DNA from: Massilia norwichensis
GTDB taxonomy: Bacteria > Pseudomonadota > Gammaproteobacteria > Burkholderiales > Burkholderiaceae_D
Assembly (NCBI RefSeq): GCF_024753245.1
Contig: NZ_JANUGX010000011.1
Coordinates: 1 to 64,000, forward strand
Reading direction: 5' to 3'
Length of the DNA stretch: 64,000 nucleotides
The notes beneath the pieces were generated by a model that did no database searches, had not been told where the DNA came from, and saw nothing but the letters and a program-made list of their open reading frames with translations. Below are positions 34,014-42,134 of the stretch, piece after piece. The position numbers were made by a program, and so were the translations under genes. Every line of letters begins with the position of its first letter. Positions within the stretch are counted from its first letter, which is position 1.

Positions 34014-35204
34014 TTACTGGGCCGACGCGGTGCGCTGCGGCTGCTGTTGCGGCTGCTGTTGCGGCTTCTGGCCCAAGTCGATCTCGACCACGGTCGACAT
34101 GCCCGGCACCAGGCGGCCGGCGTACTTCTTCAGGTCTTCCGGCTTGAGCGTGATCTTGACCGGCACGCGCTGGACGATCTTGGTGAAGTTGCCGGTCGCA
34201 TTATCGGCCGGCAGCAGCGCGAACTGGTTGCCCGACGCCGGCGAGAAGCTGTCCACGCGGCCGACCAGTTCATGGTCCTTCAGCGCGTCGACTTCGACCT
34301 TCACTTCCTGGCCCGGCACCAGGCCTGGCAGCTGGGTTTCCTTGAAGTTGGCGGTCACCCAGACGTCGTCCTGGACGATGGCGGCCAGTTGCTGGCCCGG
34401 CTGGATGCGGGCGCCGACTTCGACGCTGCGCTTGCCGATGCGGCCCGACACCGGCGCCACGATCTGGTTGTAGCCGAGCTGCTGCTGGGCGTCCTTCAGT
34501 TGCGCCTGCAGCACCTTGACCTGGGCCTTCAGCACGTCGCGCGCCGAGGCGGCGGCGGCGATCTGGGCCTTGGCGGCATTGGTGTTGTCGCGGCGTGCGG
34601 TGACGTCGGCGGTGGCGCCGGCGCGGGCCGCGGTGGCGGCATCGACTTCCGCCTTCGACACGGCCTTCATGTTGGTGTTGTACAGCTGGCCGTAGCGCTC
34701 GGCGTCCTGGCGCGCGCGCACCAGGTTGGCCTGGGCCTGCGCGACCTGGGCACCGGCGGCGGATGCCTGGGCCCTGGCCTGCTCGACGGCGGCGTCGGCC
34801 TGCACAATCTGCTGCTGCACGCTGGCGATCTGGGCCTGGATCTGCTCGACCTTCACGCCCTGATCGGCCGGGTCCAGCTCGGCCAGCACATCGCCGGCTT
34901 TCACGAACTGGTTGTCGTCGAACAGCACCTTGGTCACGACGCCCGGAATGCGGCCCGACACCGGATGCACGTGGCCGGTGATATAGGCGTTTTCGGTTTC
35001 GACGAAATTGCTGCTGCGGTACCACATGCGGCCGCCGGCGCCGAGGGCGGCCAGGGCGATGATGCCGACCACGATCAGGACGCGCTTCGGCGGGCCTTTG
35101 CTGCCGTTGGCGGCCGTGGCGGGAGCGCCCGCGCCTGCTGCAGCCGGTGCGCCCGACGCGGCGGCGGACGGTTTCTGCTCGACCGTGGTTTGCGAATCTG
35201 CCAT
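34014..35204 (-). CDS. HlyD/EmrA-type membrane fusion protein
   Basis: Periplasmic adaptor, 396 residues, which links the EmrB-like pump and the outer-membrane factor. It has an N-terminal cytoplasmic Ala/Pro-rich tail, a transmembrane segment near residues 38-58, a lipoyl half motif VSGRIPGVVTKVLFDDNQFVKAGDVLAELD, a long coiled-coil hairpin (about 95-215) and the second lipoyl half VAPVSGRIGKRSVEVGARIQPGQQL. The barrel domain follows. Q-rich C-terminus: a run of about 12 residues of Gln and Pro. An excellent promoter (TTGACT-N17-AATAAT) precedes it. Confidence 0.92.
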   Translation of the reverse strand: MADSQTTVEQKPSAAASGAPAAAGAGAPATAANGSKGPPKRVLIVVGIIALAALGAGGRMWYRSSNFVETENAYITGHVHPVSGRIPGVVTKVLFDDNQFVKAGDVLAELDPADQGVKVEQIQAQIASVQQQIVQADAAVEQARAQASAAGAQVAQAQANLVRARQDAERYGQLYNTNMKAVSKAEVDAATAARAGATADVTARRDNTNAAKAQIAAAASARDVLKAQVKVLQAQLKDAQQQLGYNQIVAPVSGRIGKRSVEVGARIQPGQQLAAIVQDDVWVTANFKETQLPGLVPGQEVKVEVDALKDHELVGRVDSFSPASGNQFALLPADNATGNFTKIVQRVPVKITLKPEDLKKYAGRLVPGMSTVVEIDLGQKPQQQPQQQPQRTASAQ

Positions 35205-35224
35205 GAATACGACTCCGAAGAAAA

Positions 35225-35239
35225 ATGAAATGGGTTCAT
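35225..35239. promoter_or_regulatory. Downstream dyad at the emrA promoter
   Basis: ATGAA (35225-35229) and TTCAT (35235-35239) form a dyad next to the predicted emrA transcription start. It shares the ATGAA/TTCAT core with the main dyad at 35273-35296, and may be a second TetR binding site. Confidence 0.45.
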
Positions 35240-35242
35240 CGC

Positions 35243-35271
35243 ATTATTCGGCAAAGCTTGGTCGAAGTCAA
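35243..35271 (-). promoter_or_regulatory. Sigma70 promoter of the efflux operon
   Basis: On the minus strand TTGACT (35266-35271) and AATAAT (35243-35248) are separated by exactly 17 bases. The -35 element abuts the TetR operator dyad. Confidence 0.72.
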
Positions 35272-35272
35272 G

Positions 35273-35296
35273 AAATGAAACGATTGCATTTCATTT
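35273..35296. promoter_or_regulatory. Probable TetR operator between the divergent efflux genes
   Basis: AAATGAAA (35273-35280) and TTTCATTT (35289-35296) form a perfect 8-bp dyad with an 8-base spacer. It touches the emrA -35 box and covers the -35 (TTGCAT, 35284-35289) of the probable tetR promoter. One bound dimer could shut off both genes. Confidence 0.68.
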
Positions 35297-35318
35297 TTTT
35301 CTGGGCTACAGTGGCGGT

Positions 35319-35966
35319 ATGGACAAACCCGTTAATGATTGCAAGGCAGCAGGACGCCCGAAGGCCGCCGACGTCGAATCGCGCATGCAGGAGCTGCTGC
35401 AGACTGCCGCCCAGCTCTTCCTGAAGAACGGCTATACCAAGACCAGCCTGGAGTCGATCGCCAAAGCCGCCCACGTGGCGGTACGCACCATCTACGTGAA
35501 GTTCGGCGGCAAGGCCGGGCTGCTGCACGCCGTACTGGCGGACAAGCGCCACCGCTTCTTCCGCAACCAGCCGATGCAGACCGACCCGCGTCCCCTGAAG
35601 GAGATCGTGGACGACTTCGCGCGCCAGATGCACGAGCTGCTGAGCTCGCAAGAAGCGATCGACATGCAGCGCATCGTGCTGGCCGAAGCGCCGGACAACC
35701 CGGAACTGGCCGAAGCCTTCTGGAACAGCGGTCCGCGCCAGACCCGCGAGATGCTGGCGCGCTTCTTCGCACGCCCGGATATCCAGGCGCAGATGCGCGC
35801 CGACGTCCCGCTCGATCTGCTGCCCGGCCACCTGATGGCCTGCGTTGGCGGCGACCAGCTGTGCCGCTTCGTGCTCCCGACGCAGAAACCCACGCCCGAG
35901 GAGGCGCGCCGCGACCTCGAGCGCCGCCTGGATCTGTTCTACCGCAGCGTCCTGCCCTGCCCTTGA
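35319..35966 (+). CDS. TetR/AcrR-family transcriptional regulator
   Basis: A 215-residue TetR-type repressor. The helix-turn-helix lies in MQELLQTAAQLFLKNGYTKTSLESIAKAAHVAVRTIYVKFGGKAGLLHAVL, at about residues 23-75, with the recognition helix around VAVRTIYVKF. The ligand domain follows, ending in a short tail. It is divergent from the efflux operon with a 114-base gap containing two dyads, so it should control that operon and itself. Likely inducers are pump substrates. The start codon at 35319 is followed by DKPVND, a common N-terminal start; there is no strong ribosome site. Confidence 0.92.
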   Translation: MDKPVNDCKAAGRPKAADVESRMQELLQTAAQLFLKNGYTKTSLESIAKAAHVAVRTIYVKFGGKAGLLHAVLADKRHRFFRNQPMQTDPRPLKEIVDDFARQMHELLSSQEAIDMQRIVLAEAPDNPELAEAFWNSGPRQTREMLARFFARPDIQAQMRADVPLDLLPGHLMACVGGDQLCRFVLPTQKPTPEEARRDLERRLDLFYRSVLPCP

Positions 35967-36047
35967 GGGGACGGGACTATGTGCGGCATCGCACGGACCG
36001 CTTGCACCAGCCTGGGGCATCCTGAATGCCTTATGAAGGAGGGTGTC

Positions 36048-36098
36048 ATGAACACGAAAAATACAAAGACGGCAGTTCGCCGCAGGGAGGTAGCATGA
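36048..36098 (+). CDS. Tiny leader ORF coupled to the 61-aa gene
   Basis: An ORF of 16 codons (M N T K N T K T A V R R R E V A). An AAGGAGG site lies 6-12 bases upstream of its ATG, unusually strong. Its stop codon overlaps the next start in an ATGA arrangement at 36095-36098. It may be a real microprotein or a leader peptide that couples translation. It is too short for homology arguments. It is basic and has no hydrophobic segment. Confidence 0.5.
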   Translation: MNTKNTKTAVRRREVA

Positions 36099-36280
36099 GC
36101 AAGTCGTCCCGTTACGAGTGGCGCGACCAGCAGGCCGCGCTGCAGGAACGCATGAAGGGCTTCCTGGCCAACCCGAACAACGAGCAGATGGAAGCGGTCC
36201 TCGCCGAGATGCGTGCCTACGCCGACGCAGCCCAGTCGGGCCATATCGAGATCCCGCAACGCTGGACCAGTTACAACTGA
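36095..36280 (+). CDS. Small conserved-looking protein, 61 aa
   Basis: A 61-residue hydrophilic protein (MSKSSRYEWRDQQAALQERM at the start), mostly helical, with an AMRAYAD-like second helix and an IEIPQRWTSYN ending. An AGGGAGG site precedes its ATG, and the ATG overlaps the stop of the 16-codon ORF, so translation is probably coupled. A strong terminator follows, so the unit is a separate small transcript. I recognise no family or function. Confidence 0.65.
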   Translation: MSKSSRYEWRDQQAALQERMKGFLANPNNEQMEAVLAEMRAYADAAQSGHIEIPQRWTSYN

Positions 36281-36304
36281 TTCCTGCCTGAGCTACTGAC
36301 CGAG

Positions 36305-36339
36305 AAATGCCGTCCAGTTCGCTGGGCGGCATTTTTTTT
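36305..36339 (+). terminator. Terminator after the small bicistron
   Basis: A 13-bp stem with one G-T wobble and a TTCG loop (36305-36317 with 36322-36334), followed by T5, 25 bases after the stop codon. Confidence 0.85.
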
Positions 36340-36605
36340 GTCCCGCTTGCCGCCACTCGCGCCGCCCCGATGCAGTTCGCGCTGCCCGGCGGCGTTTCGT
36401 CGCATGCGCCCGTGCCGCCGCATGCGCGCGGCTACCCTGCTCCGATCTTTCACGCACCACGGAGCACGCCGATGCAAGCCGCCGACCGTCTCGCCATCCC
36501 GGCATTCGTCTGCAGCGTCGCCCAGGCCAGAGCCGCCGGGCACAGCCTGGCTGTCCAGCTGCGTTGATCCATGGTAATTTCTTGGCTAATCAACAAGGAT
36601 AGACG

Positions 36606-37751
36606 ATGACGACGAATCCCGGCCGCGCCGCCCACCCGCTGGACATGTTCGCGCTGTTCCGGCGCTGGCCCGCCTCGACCGCGCGCAACCTGGTCTACAC
36701 CGCCTTGTGGAGCAGCGCGCTCGGCGTGTTCGTGAGCGGCTGCTTCATCCTGCTCGGCGCTCGCGTCACCTTGCCTATCCCGCGCTTGCTGGGCATGGTG
36801 CTGCTGACCTCGAACACGGTCGGCTTCCTGATCCACGGCGGGCTGGCGCTCCTGCGCCGCTATTTCCCCGCAGCCGCCGCGCGCCGCTCCCCGGCGCTGC
36901 GCCTCTGCCAGATGCTGGTGATCGAAGCCAGCGTGGTGATCGGCTTCACGGTGCCGGACGCCCTGCTGCGCGGCGCCAACCCCTTCACCGCGCTGCTGAT
37001 CGACGGCGCGCTGGCGCCGATCCTGCCGATGGGCATCGTGATCACCGCCATCACGATGACGATCCTGGCCGTCAACGAACGCCGGATGGCGCGCGAGACC
37101 GCGACCGCCCTGCAGCAGCAGCAAATCGCCGAAGCCGGCCGGCTGCTGGCCGAAGCGCGCCTGCGCACGCTGCAGGCCCAGATCGAACCGCACTTCCTGT
37201 ACAACACGCTGTCGAACGTGGTCAGCCTGATCGGCAGCGAGCCCGCCCGCGCGAAGCACATGCTGGAGCGCCTGATCGACTTCCTGCGCGCCAGCCTGTC
37301 CGCCAGCCGTGCCGAGCAGACGACCCTCGGCGCCGAGCTCGACCTGGCCGGCGCCTACCTCGACCTGCTGGCCGTGCGCATGGGCGCGCGCCTGCGCTGG
37401 CGCATCGAAGCGCATGGCGCCTGCCGCGACCTGCAGATCGCGCCGATGCTGATCCAGCCGCTGGTCGAGAACGCCGTGATGCACGGCATCGAACCGAAGC
37501 TCGAAGGCGGCGAGATCGTGGTCCGCGCGGCCTGCGATGACGGCCTGCTGCGCATCGACGTCAGCGACGACGGCATGGGCCTCGGCAATGCGCCGCCACG
37601 CCCCGGCGGCGGTGTCGGCCTGTCGAACCTGCGCGAGCGGCTGCGTAGCCTGCACGGCAACAAGGCTCAGCTACAATTATTCGAAAACCAAGCCGCTGGC
37701 GTGACCTCGCGCCTGCTCATCCCCTTGTCTCCGACCCTGGACCCAGCGTGA
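36606..37751 (+). CDS. LytS/AlgZ-type sensor histidine kinase
   Basis: A 381-residue membrane histidine kinase of the His_kinase (PF06580) type. Four hydrophobic segments lie in the first 150 residues, then a coiled linker with TALQQQQIAEAGRLLAEARLRTLQAQIEPHFLYNTLSNVVSLI, which includes the phospho-accepting His in EPHFLYNTL near residue 197. The ATP-binding region follows: QPLVENAVMHGI, DDGMGLG and GVGLSNLRERLRSL. It passes phosphate to the LytTR regulator directly downstream, whose GTG start overlaps its stop by four bases. AAGGA precedes the ATG. Stimulus unknown; relatives control alginate, pili or autolysis. Confidence 0.92.
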   Translation: MTTNPGRAAHPLDMFALFRRWPASTARNLVYTALWSSALGVFVSGCFILLGARVTLPIPRLLGMVLLTSNTVGFLIHGGLALLRRYFPAAAARRSPALRLCQMLVIEASVVIGFTVPDALLRGANPFTALLIDGALAPILPMGIVITAITMTILAVNERRMARETATALQQQQIAEAGRLLAEARLRTLQAQIEPHFLYNTLSNVVSLIGSEPARAKHMLERLIDFLRASLSASRAEQTTLGAELDLAGAYLDLLAVRMGARLRWRIEAHGACRDLQIAPMLIQPLVENAVMHGIEPKLEGGEIVVRAACDDGLLRIDVSDDGMGLGNAPPRPGGGVGLSNLRERLRSLHGNKAQLQLFENQAAGVTSRLLIPLSPTLDPA

Positions 37752-38569
37752 CCACCGCCCTGCTCGCCGACGACGAACCCCACCTGCTAGCCTACCTCGA
37801 AGAGCAGCTCGCCACTGCCTGGCCCGCGCTGAAGATCGTCGGCCGCGCGCCCAACGGCGTCGAGGCCCTGCGCCTGATCGACGAACTGGGGCCCGATGTC
37901 GTCTTCCTCGACATCCAGATGCCCGGCCTGAACGGCCTGCAGCTGGCCAGCCGCCTGAGCGCCGGCGGCAAGGCCGGCAAGACCGCGCCGCAGGTGGTGT
38001 TCACCACCGCGCACGAGCAGTACGCGCTGCAGGCCTTCGACAGCGAAGCCTTCGACTACCTGCTGAAGCCGATCCGTCTGGAGCGCCTGCAGCGCACCGT
38101 CGCGCGCCTGAAGGAGTCGCTGGCGGCGCCTGCTGCCGCACCGTCGCCGAGTCCGGAAGCCGCGGCCCAGCTGGCGGCGATGCTGCGCCAGCTCGGCGTG
38201 CCCGTGCCCGCCGCGCCTGCCGCCGCACCTGCCGCGTCCGCCGCGCCGCTGCAGTGGATCCGCGCGGCGCAGGGCCAGGAGACGCGCCTGATCGCGGTCG
38301 ACGAAGTGATCTACTTCCAGAGCAACGACAAGTACACCAGCGTCTTCACGCCAGACGCCGAACACCTGATCCGCACTCCGCTGCGCCAGCTGCGCGAACA
38401 GCTGGACGAGCAGAAGTTCTGGCAGATCCACCGCGGCGTCATCGTCGCCGCCCGCCACGTGGCCGGCACCCGCACCGACTTCCGCGGCCGGCTGCTGGTC
38501 AAGCTCAAGGGCAGGCCGGAAGAGCTGGTGGTGAGCCGGAATTTCGCGGATCTGTTCAGGCAGATGTAG
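37748..38569 (+). CDS. LytTR-type response regulator (AlgR-like)
   Basis: A 273-residue regulator with a receiver domain at the N-terminus (LLADDEPHLLAYL, phospho-Asp in DVVFLDIQMPG, FTTAHEQYALQAFD and LLKPIRLERL). An Ala/Pro-rich linker follows at about 128-175. The C-terminal LytTR DNA-binding domain starts at about residue 180 (QETRLIAVDEVIYFQSNDKYTSVFT) and has VSRNFADLFRQM as its end. It works with the histidine kinase upstream, and the GTGA overlap shows translational coupling. LytTR proteins bind directly to repeats in promoters; the targets are not in evidence here. Confidence 0.93.
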   Translation: MTTALLADDEPHLLAYLEEQLATAWPALKIVGRAPNGVEALRLIDELGPDVVFLDIQMPGLNGLQLASRLSAGGKAGKTAPQVVFTTAHEQYALQAFDSEAFDYLLKPIRLERLQRTVARLKESLAAPAAAPSPSPEAAAQLAAMLRQLGVPVPAAPAAAPAASAAPLQWIRAAQGQETRLIAVDEVIYFQSNDKYTSVFTPDAEHLIRTPLRQLREQLDEQKFWQIHRGVIVAARHVAGTRTDFRGRLLVKLKGRPEELVVSRNFADLFRQM

Positions 38570-38665
38570 CGGCGTCGACCCGGACCGCATCGACGCCGCT
38601 ACTTCCATGCAACGGGCTGCCTGGCCCACCGATCCGGCTGGCCAGGGCAAGCGCACAGTGCCGTT

Positions 38666-40180
38666 TCAGGGCTGCTGTGCCGCTGCCTGCTGGTTTCCGC
38701 TACGCAGCAGCCTGAACACCGCCTGCGCCGCCGTTACGCCCATCGCCTGGTAGCCTGCGCGGTTCGGGTGCAGGTAGTCGCCGGCGCTGCCTTCGCTGTT
38801 CGGGACGTAGGGCGCATACAGCGTGCCGGTGCGCGGATCGGTCGTCACCGCCGCAAAGTCGGCCGTCCCGTCGAACAGGCCGCTGGTCAGGATGAAGTTG
38901 TTCAGCGTCCTGCGGTAGGCGTCGGTCTGCGCGTTGCCGTATTGTTCGGCGAGCGTGGCGCTGGCAGCGGCCAGCGGGCTGTTGGACGGCACCTGCCCGT
39001 TCGGCACATAGCTGGAGGTCAGCGTCGCGCCGATCACCTTGATGCCGGCAGCGTGCAGGCTGGACACGACTTGCCGGTAGCCCGGGATGATCGGCTCGGG
39101 CGTCAACTGGCCGCCACCCAGGTCGTTGATGCCTTCCATCCAGACCACCGTGTCGACCCCTGCCACGGAGATGACGTCGCGCTGCACGCGCTGGGTAGCC
39201 GGCTGGCCGGTCAGGTTGGCGACCACGGCATTGCCGCCGATGCCCTGGTTGACGACGCTGACCCGGTTGCCCAGGCGCCGGTGCAGCTGGCGCGACATGA
39301 CGTTCGACCAGCGGTCGTTGCCGTTGAGCGTAGAGAAGGTGCCGTCGGTGATCGAGTCGCCGAAGGCCACGACCACCAGCGTGTCCCTGGGTGCCAGCAC
39401 GTCGACTTCGCTGACGAAGAACCACGAGGTGGTCGAATACGGGTAGGCGACGTCATCCTCCGCCGAGACCTTGTCGCCCGAGCCCTGCGCGCTGATGTAG
39501 GACGTGGTGAAGGCCGTGCCGTGATGGCTCATCGGTCCGGACGAACCTTCGACGGCGAAGCTGATGGCCAGGTTGCGGCCTTCCAGCGCCTGCGGCTGCG
39601 TGGCCGACACGAAGGGCAGCTCGACCGGATCGCTGTAGACCTGCTGCCCTGCCGGAATCGTGATGCTGCGGTTGCCCCTGAAGCGCAGGTCGACGCTGGT
39701 GCCCGGCACCAGGTTGGCCTGGTAGCTTTGCAGCCCCACCGCGGCGTGGCTGAAGGTGACCGGCTTGGTGCCGAAGACGTTCGAGAAGCGGATGCGCACC
39801 GTGCGGCCCCACAGGTCGGGCTTCACGATCATCCGCATGCTCTGGTTGACCGCACCGTTCACGGTCGCATTCGGCAAGGGAATGCTGAGGTCGGGCTGCG
39901 GGTCGAAGCCCGGCACCGAGGCGCCTTGCGGCGTGGTCGGCAAGACATAGGCCGACTGGATCGAAGTCGTCCATGATGCGGCCCATTTGCTGTTGCCATG
40001 GCCCTTGTAGGCGGCATCATCGGCATTGGCGGGCACAGTGGCCGTGAGCCCCGCTGCCAGCCCCGCCGCCAATCCCACCGCGGCCAGCAGACCGCGCCGC
40101 CGCCCGCCGTTCACCGCATGCGATACACGGATCGATGCGATCCATGCCCCCAGCCTGCCCTTCCAGTTTGAATTAAGCAT
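38666..40180 (-). CDS. SGNH/GDSL-family hydrolase (long form)
   Basis: A 504-residue exported esterase/lipase-like protein. A basic stretch precedes a hydrophobic signal (AAVGLAAGLAAGLTATVPANA, cleavage after ANA). An N-terminal 200-residue beta-rich region beginning near GHGNSKWAASWTTSIQSAYVL is typical of the large SGNH proteins of Streptomyces type. The four SGNH blocks are visible: VVAFGDSITDG (nucleophile Ser), GIGGNAV, WMEGINDLGGG and DYLHPNRAGYQAMG with the catalytic Asp/His. A GGAG site lies six bases before the ATG. It stands alone. Acyl-ester or polysaccharide deacetylation are both possible. Confidence 0.88.
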   Translation of the reverse strand: MLNSNWKGRLGAWIASIRVSHAVNGGRRRGLLAAVGLAAGLAAGLTATVPANADDAAYKGHGNSKWAASWTTSIQSAYVLPTTPQGASVPGFDPQPDLSIPLPNATVNGAVNQSMRMIVKPDLWGRTVRIRFSNVFGTKPVTFSHAAVGLQSYQANLVPGTSVDLRFRGNRSITIPAGQQVYSDPVELPFVSATQPQALEGRNLAISFAVEGSSGPMSHHGTAFTTSYISAQGSGDKVSAEDDVAYPYSTTSWFFVSEVDVLAPRDTLVVVAFGDSITDGTFSTLNGNDRWSNVMSRQLHRRLGNRVSVVNQGIGGNAVVANLTGQPATQRVQRDVISVAGVDTVVWMEGINDLGGGQLTPEPIIPGYRQVVSSLHAAGIKVIGATLTSSYVPNGQVPSNSPLAAASATLAEQYGNAQTDAYRRTLNNFILTSGLFDGTADFAAVTTDPRTGTLYAPYVPNSEGSAGDYLHPNRAGYQAMGVTAAQAVFRLLRSGNQQAAAQQP

Positions 40181-40319
40181 TCCGCTCTCCGTCGCGACCT
40201 GCGCACAAGTGGTTGAGAAGCTCCTCCCTCGTCGACTTCAACAAAAGGGGAAGCGAGCGTCAACCGTGCTGCATGGACGGATTGATGACTGTCACCGGCA
40301 ATGCCGAGCGATGGAACTC

Positions 40320-41165
40320 TCAGGAATGGATGAAACGGAAAGTCGGCTCGATGTTTTTCGCGTGCAGGTGCCGCACGATATCTTCCAGCGTCGCATCCTT
40401 CAGCAGCAAGCCATCCGGCGGGGATGCCGGCGCGGCTTTCGGCTTTGCCGGGGCCTTGGCCGGCGCCTGGGGCGGCGGCTGCAGGCTGAATGGCTCGGCC
40501 ACCAGCGCATCGGCTGCCACGCTGGAGACCGGCTCAGGCATGGCCGGGGCTGCGGCAGTTGCCGGCCTGTTGCGCTGCTCGAGCTTGTGCAAGGCTTCGC
40601 GGAACTGCTCGTCGGCGATGCTGTCCAGCCCTTCCAGGAAAGCCGCCTGGCCCGCCAGCGGCGGCGCCACCTCGAGGCCGGATTCCTCGGCAAACGAAGC
40701 GCCCATGCCGGGATGGATGAAGGCCGCCCACTTGCCGCTGCGCGGGTTCAGGCAGGGCGGTAAATAGACCGGGGCCGTGGCGGCGTCCGGCGCCAGCTCG
40801 GTCTGCCGGAAATAGGTCTGCTGCAGCAGTTCCAGGAATTCCTGCGCTTCGCCGGCCGGCACCGGCGTCTCCAGCGACAGCCACAGGCGGTAGGCGCTGG
40901 CGCCGTCGATACTCACCGCCGGCGCCGGCAGGCCGAGATCCGCCTGCAGCGCATTCGCGACCTCGCACAAACGGTCCCAGTGGCCGGCTTCGCCATCGCC
41001 GAAGACCTTGCGGAAAGGAATGGCAAACGCGCGCGTCAGGCCATCCGCCGTGGTCAGCTTGATCGCCAGCGTGGTCTTGCCGGCAATGTGCGCGGCCAGG
41101 GCATCGCGGGTCACCGCTTCGGGCGCCAGGTACAGGCGCGTCAGTTCTGCAATCAGTTTTTCCAT
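40320..41165 (-). CDS. Hypothetical protein with a possible primase-like core
   Basis: A 281-residue cytoplasmic-looking protein, no recognised domain. The first 150 residues fold plausibly as alpha/beta: AIKLTTADGLTRAFAIPFRKVFGDG, DGASAYRLWLSLETPVPAGEAQEFLELLQQTYF and VYLPPCLNPRSGKWAAFIHPG. That sequence order reminded me of prim-pol (AEP) proteins, which have a similar S-G-x-G/W-F and P-x-x-x-N order, but no catalytic Asp-x-Asp pattern is evident, so this is only a suggestion. A Pro/Ala-rich linker (about 200-245) follows, then a short helical end. It starts 8 bases after the stop of the 3-hydroxyisobutyrate-dehydrogenase-like gene; they may be co-expressed. Confidence 0.6.
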   Translation of the reverse strand: MEKLIAELTRLYLAPEAVTRDALAAHIAGKTTLAIKLTTADGLTRAFAIPFRKVFGDGEAGHWDRLCEVANALQADLGLPAPAVSIDGASAYRLWLSLETPVPAGEAQEFLELLQQTYFRQTELAPDAATAPVYLPPCLNPRSGKWAAFIHPGMGASFAEESGLEVAPPLAGQAAFLEGLDSIADEQFREALHKLEQRNRPATAAAPAMPEPVSSVAADALVAEPFSLQPPPQAPAKAPAKPKAAPASPPDGLLLKDATLEDIVRHLHAKNIEPTFRFIHS

Positions 41166-41173
41166 GTTTTCTT

Positions 41174-42052
41174 TCAGTTCATGCCTCCCCTGCGCGCCGC
41201 GTTCTTGCCGAGCGCAGCCAGGTCGAGGTCGCCGTCGCCGTGATCGACGGCTTCTTTGAGCACGGTCTGCAGCGCATCGCCGAAAGCCAGCGGCAGGTTC
41301 TTGCCCTGCCCTGCTTCCACCGCCAGGCGCACGTCCTTCTGGCCCAGCGACAGCTTGAAACCGGCGGGGCTGTAGCGCTGCGCCGCGATCATGCCGCCAT
41401 AGCCTTTATACACGGGCGAGCCGGCGAACAGGGTATTCGTGATCAGGTCGATGAAGCTGGCGGGCGCAATGCCGTGGGCACCGGCCAGCGCCGCGCCTTC
41501 GCCCATCGCTTCGATCGCGCAGGCCAGGGTCAGGTTGCAGGCCAGCTTGATGGCGTTGGCCTGCTCGGGCGCCTCGCCGAAGCGCCAGGTCTTCTGGCCC
41601 ATCAGGTCCAGCAGCGGCTGCACGCGGGCGATCAGCTCGTCGCTGCCGCCGGCCAGGATATTCAGCTTGCCGGCTTCGGCCACGTCGACACGGCCCAGTA
41701 CCGGCGCCGCCACGTAGCCGACGCCCTTCTCCAGGTGCAACGCCGCCATCTCGCGCGCGAACGCGACGGAGACGGTGGCCATGTTGACGTGGATGCTGCC
41801 CGGCGCCATCGCATCGAGCACGCCGCCGTCGAGCATCACTGCACGGGTGGCGTTGTCGTCGGCCAGCATGCTGAACACGACGTCGGCGATGCCGCACTCG
41901 GCGCTGGCGGCGGCGGGCCTGGCGCCCTTGGCGGCCAAAGCCTGCACAGGGTCCGGATTGCGGTTCCAGACGTGGACGATCTGCCCAGAGCGCAGCAGGT
42001 TGGCGGCCATATGGCGGCCCATGGCGCCCAGGCCGATGAATGCGATGGTCAT
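41174..42052 (-). CDS. NAD(P)-dependent oxidoreductase, 3-hydroxyisobutyrate dehydrogenase-like
   Basis: A 292-residue beta-hydroxyacid dehydrogenase. The N-terminus FIGLGAMGRHMAANLLRSG is the Rossmann loop, VFSMLADDNATRAVM and HVNMATVSVAFAREMA (substrate-binding strand, usually DxSTxS) follow, and EQANAIKLACNLTLA carries the catalytic Lys near residue 165. The length is normal. Possible substrates are 3-hydroxyisobutyrate, tartronate semialdehyde or succinic semialdehyde; the residues do not settle it. AGGAG lies before the ATG at 42052. The unknown 40320 gene overlaps its transcription unit downstream. Confidence 0.85.
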   Translation of the reverse strand: MTIAFIGLGAMGRHMAANLLRSGQIVHVWNRNPDPVQALAAKGARPAAASAECGIADVVFSMLADDNATRAVMLDGGVLDAMAPGSIHVNMATVSVAFAREMAALHLEKGVGYVAAPVLGRVDVAEAGKLNILAGGSDELIARVQPLLDLMGQKTWRFGEAPEQANAIKLACNLTLACAIEAMGEGAALAGAHGIAPASFIDLITNTLFAGSPVYKGYGGMIAAQRYSPAGFKLSLGQKDVRLAVEAGQGKNLPLAFGDALQTVLKEAVDHGDGDLDLAALGKNAARRGGMN

Positions 42053-42134
42053 CGAATGCTCCTCTAAAAGACGTCGCCCCCGCATACGCGGGGTCCAGGT
42101 CGTATTAGACCAGCAATCGCGTTCGCACGCCGCG

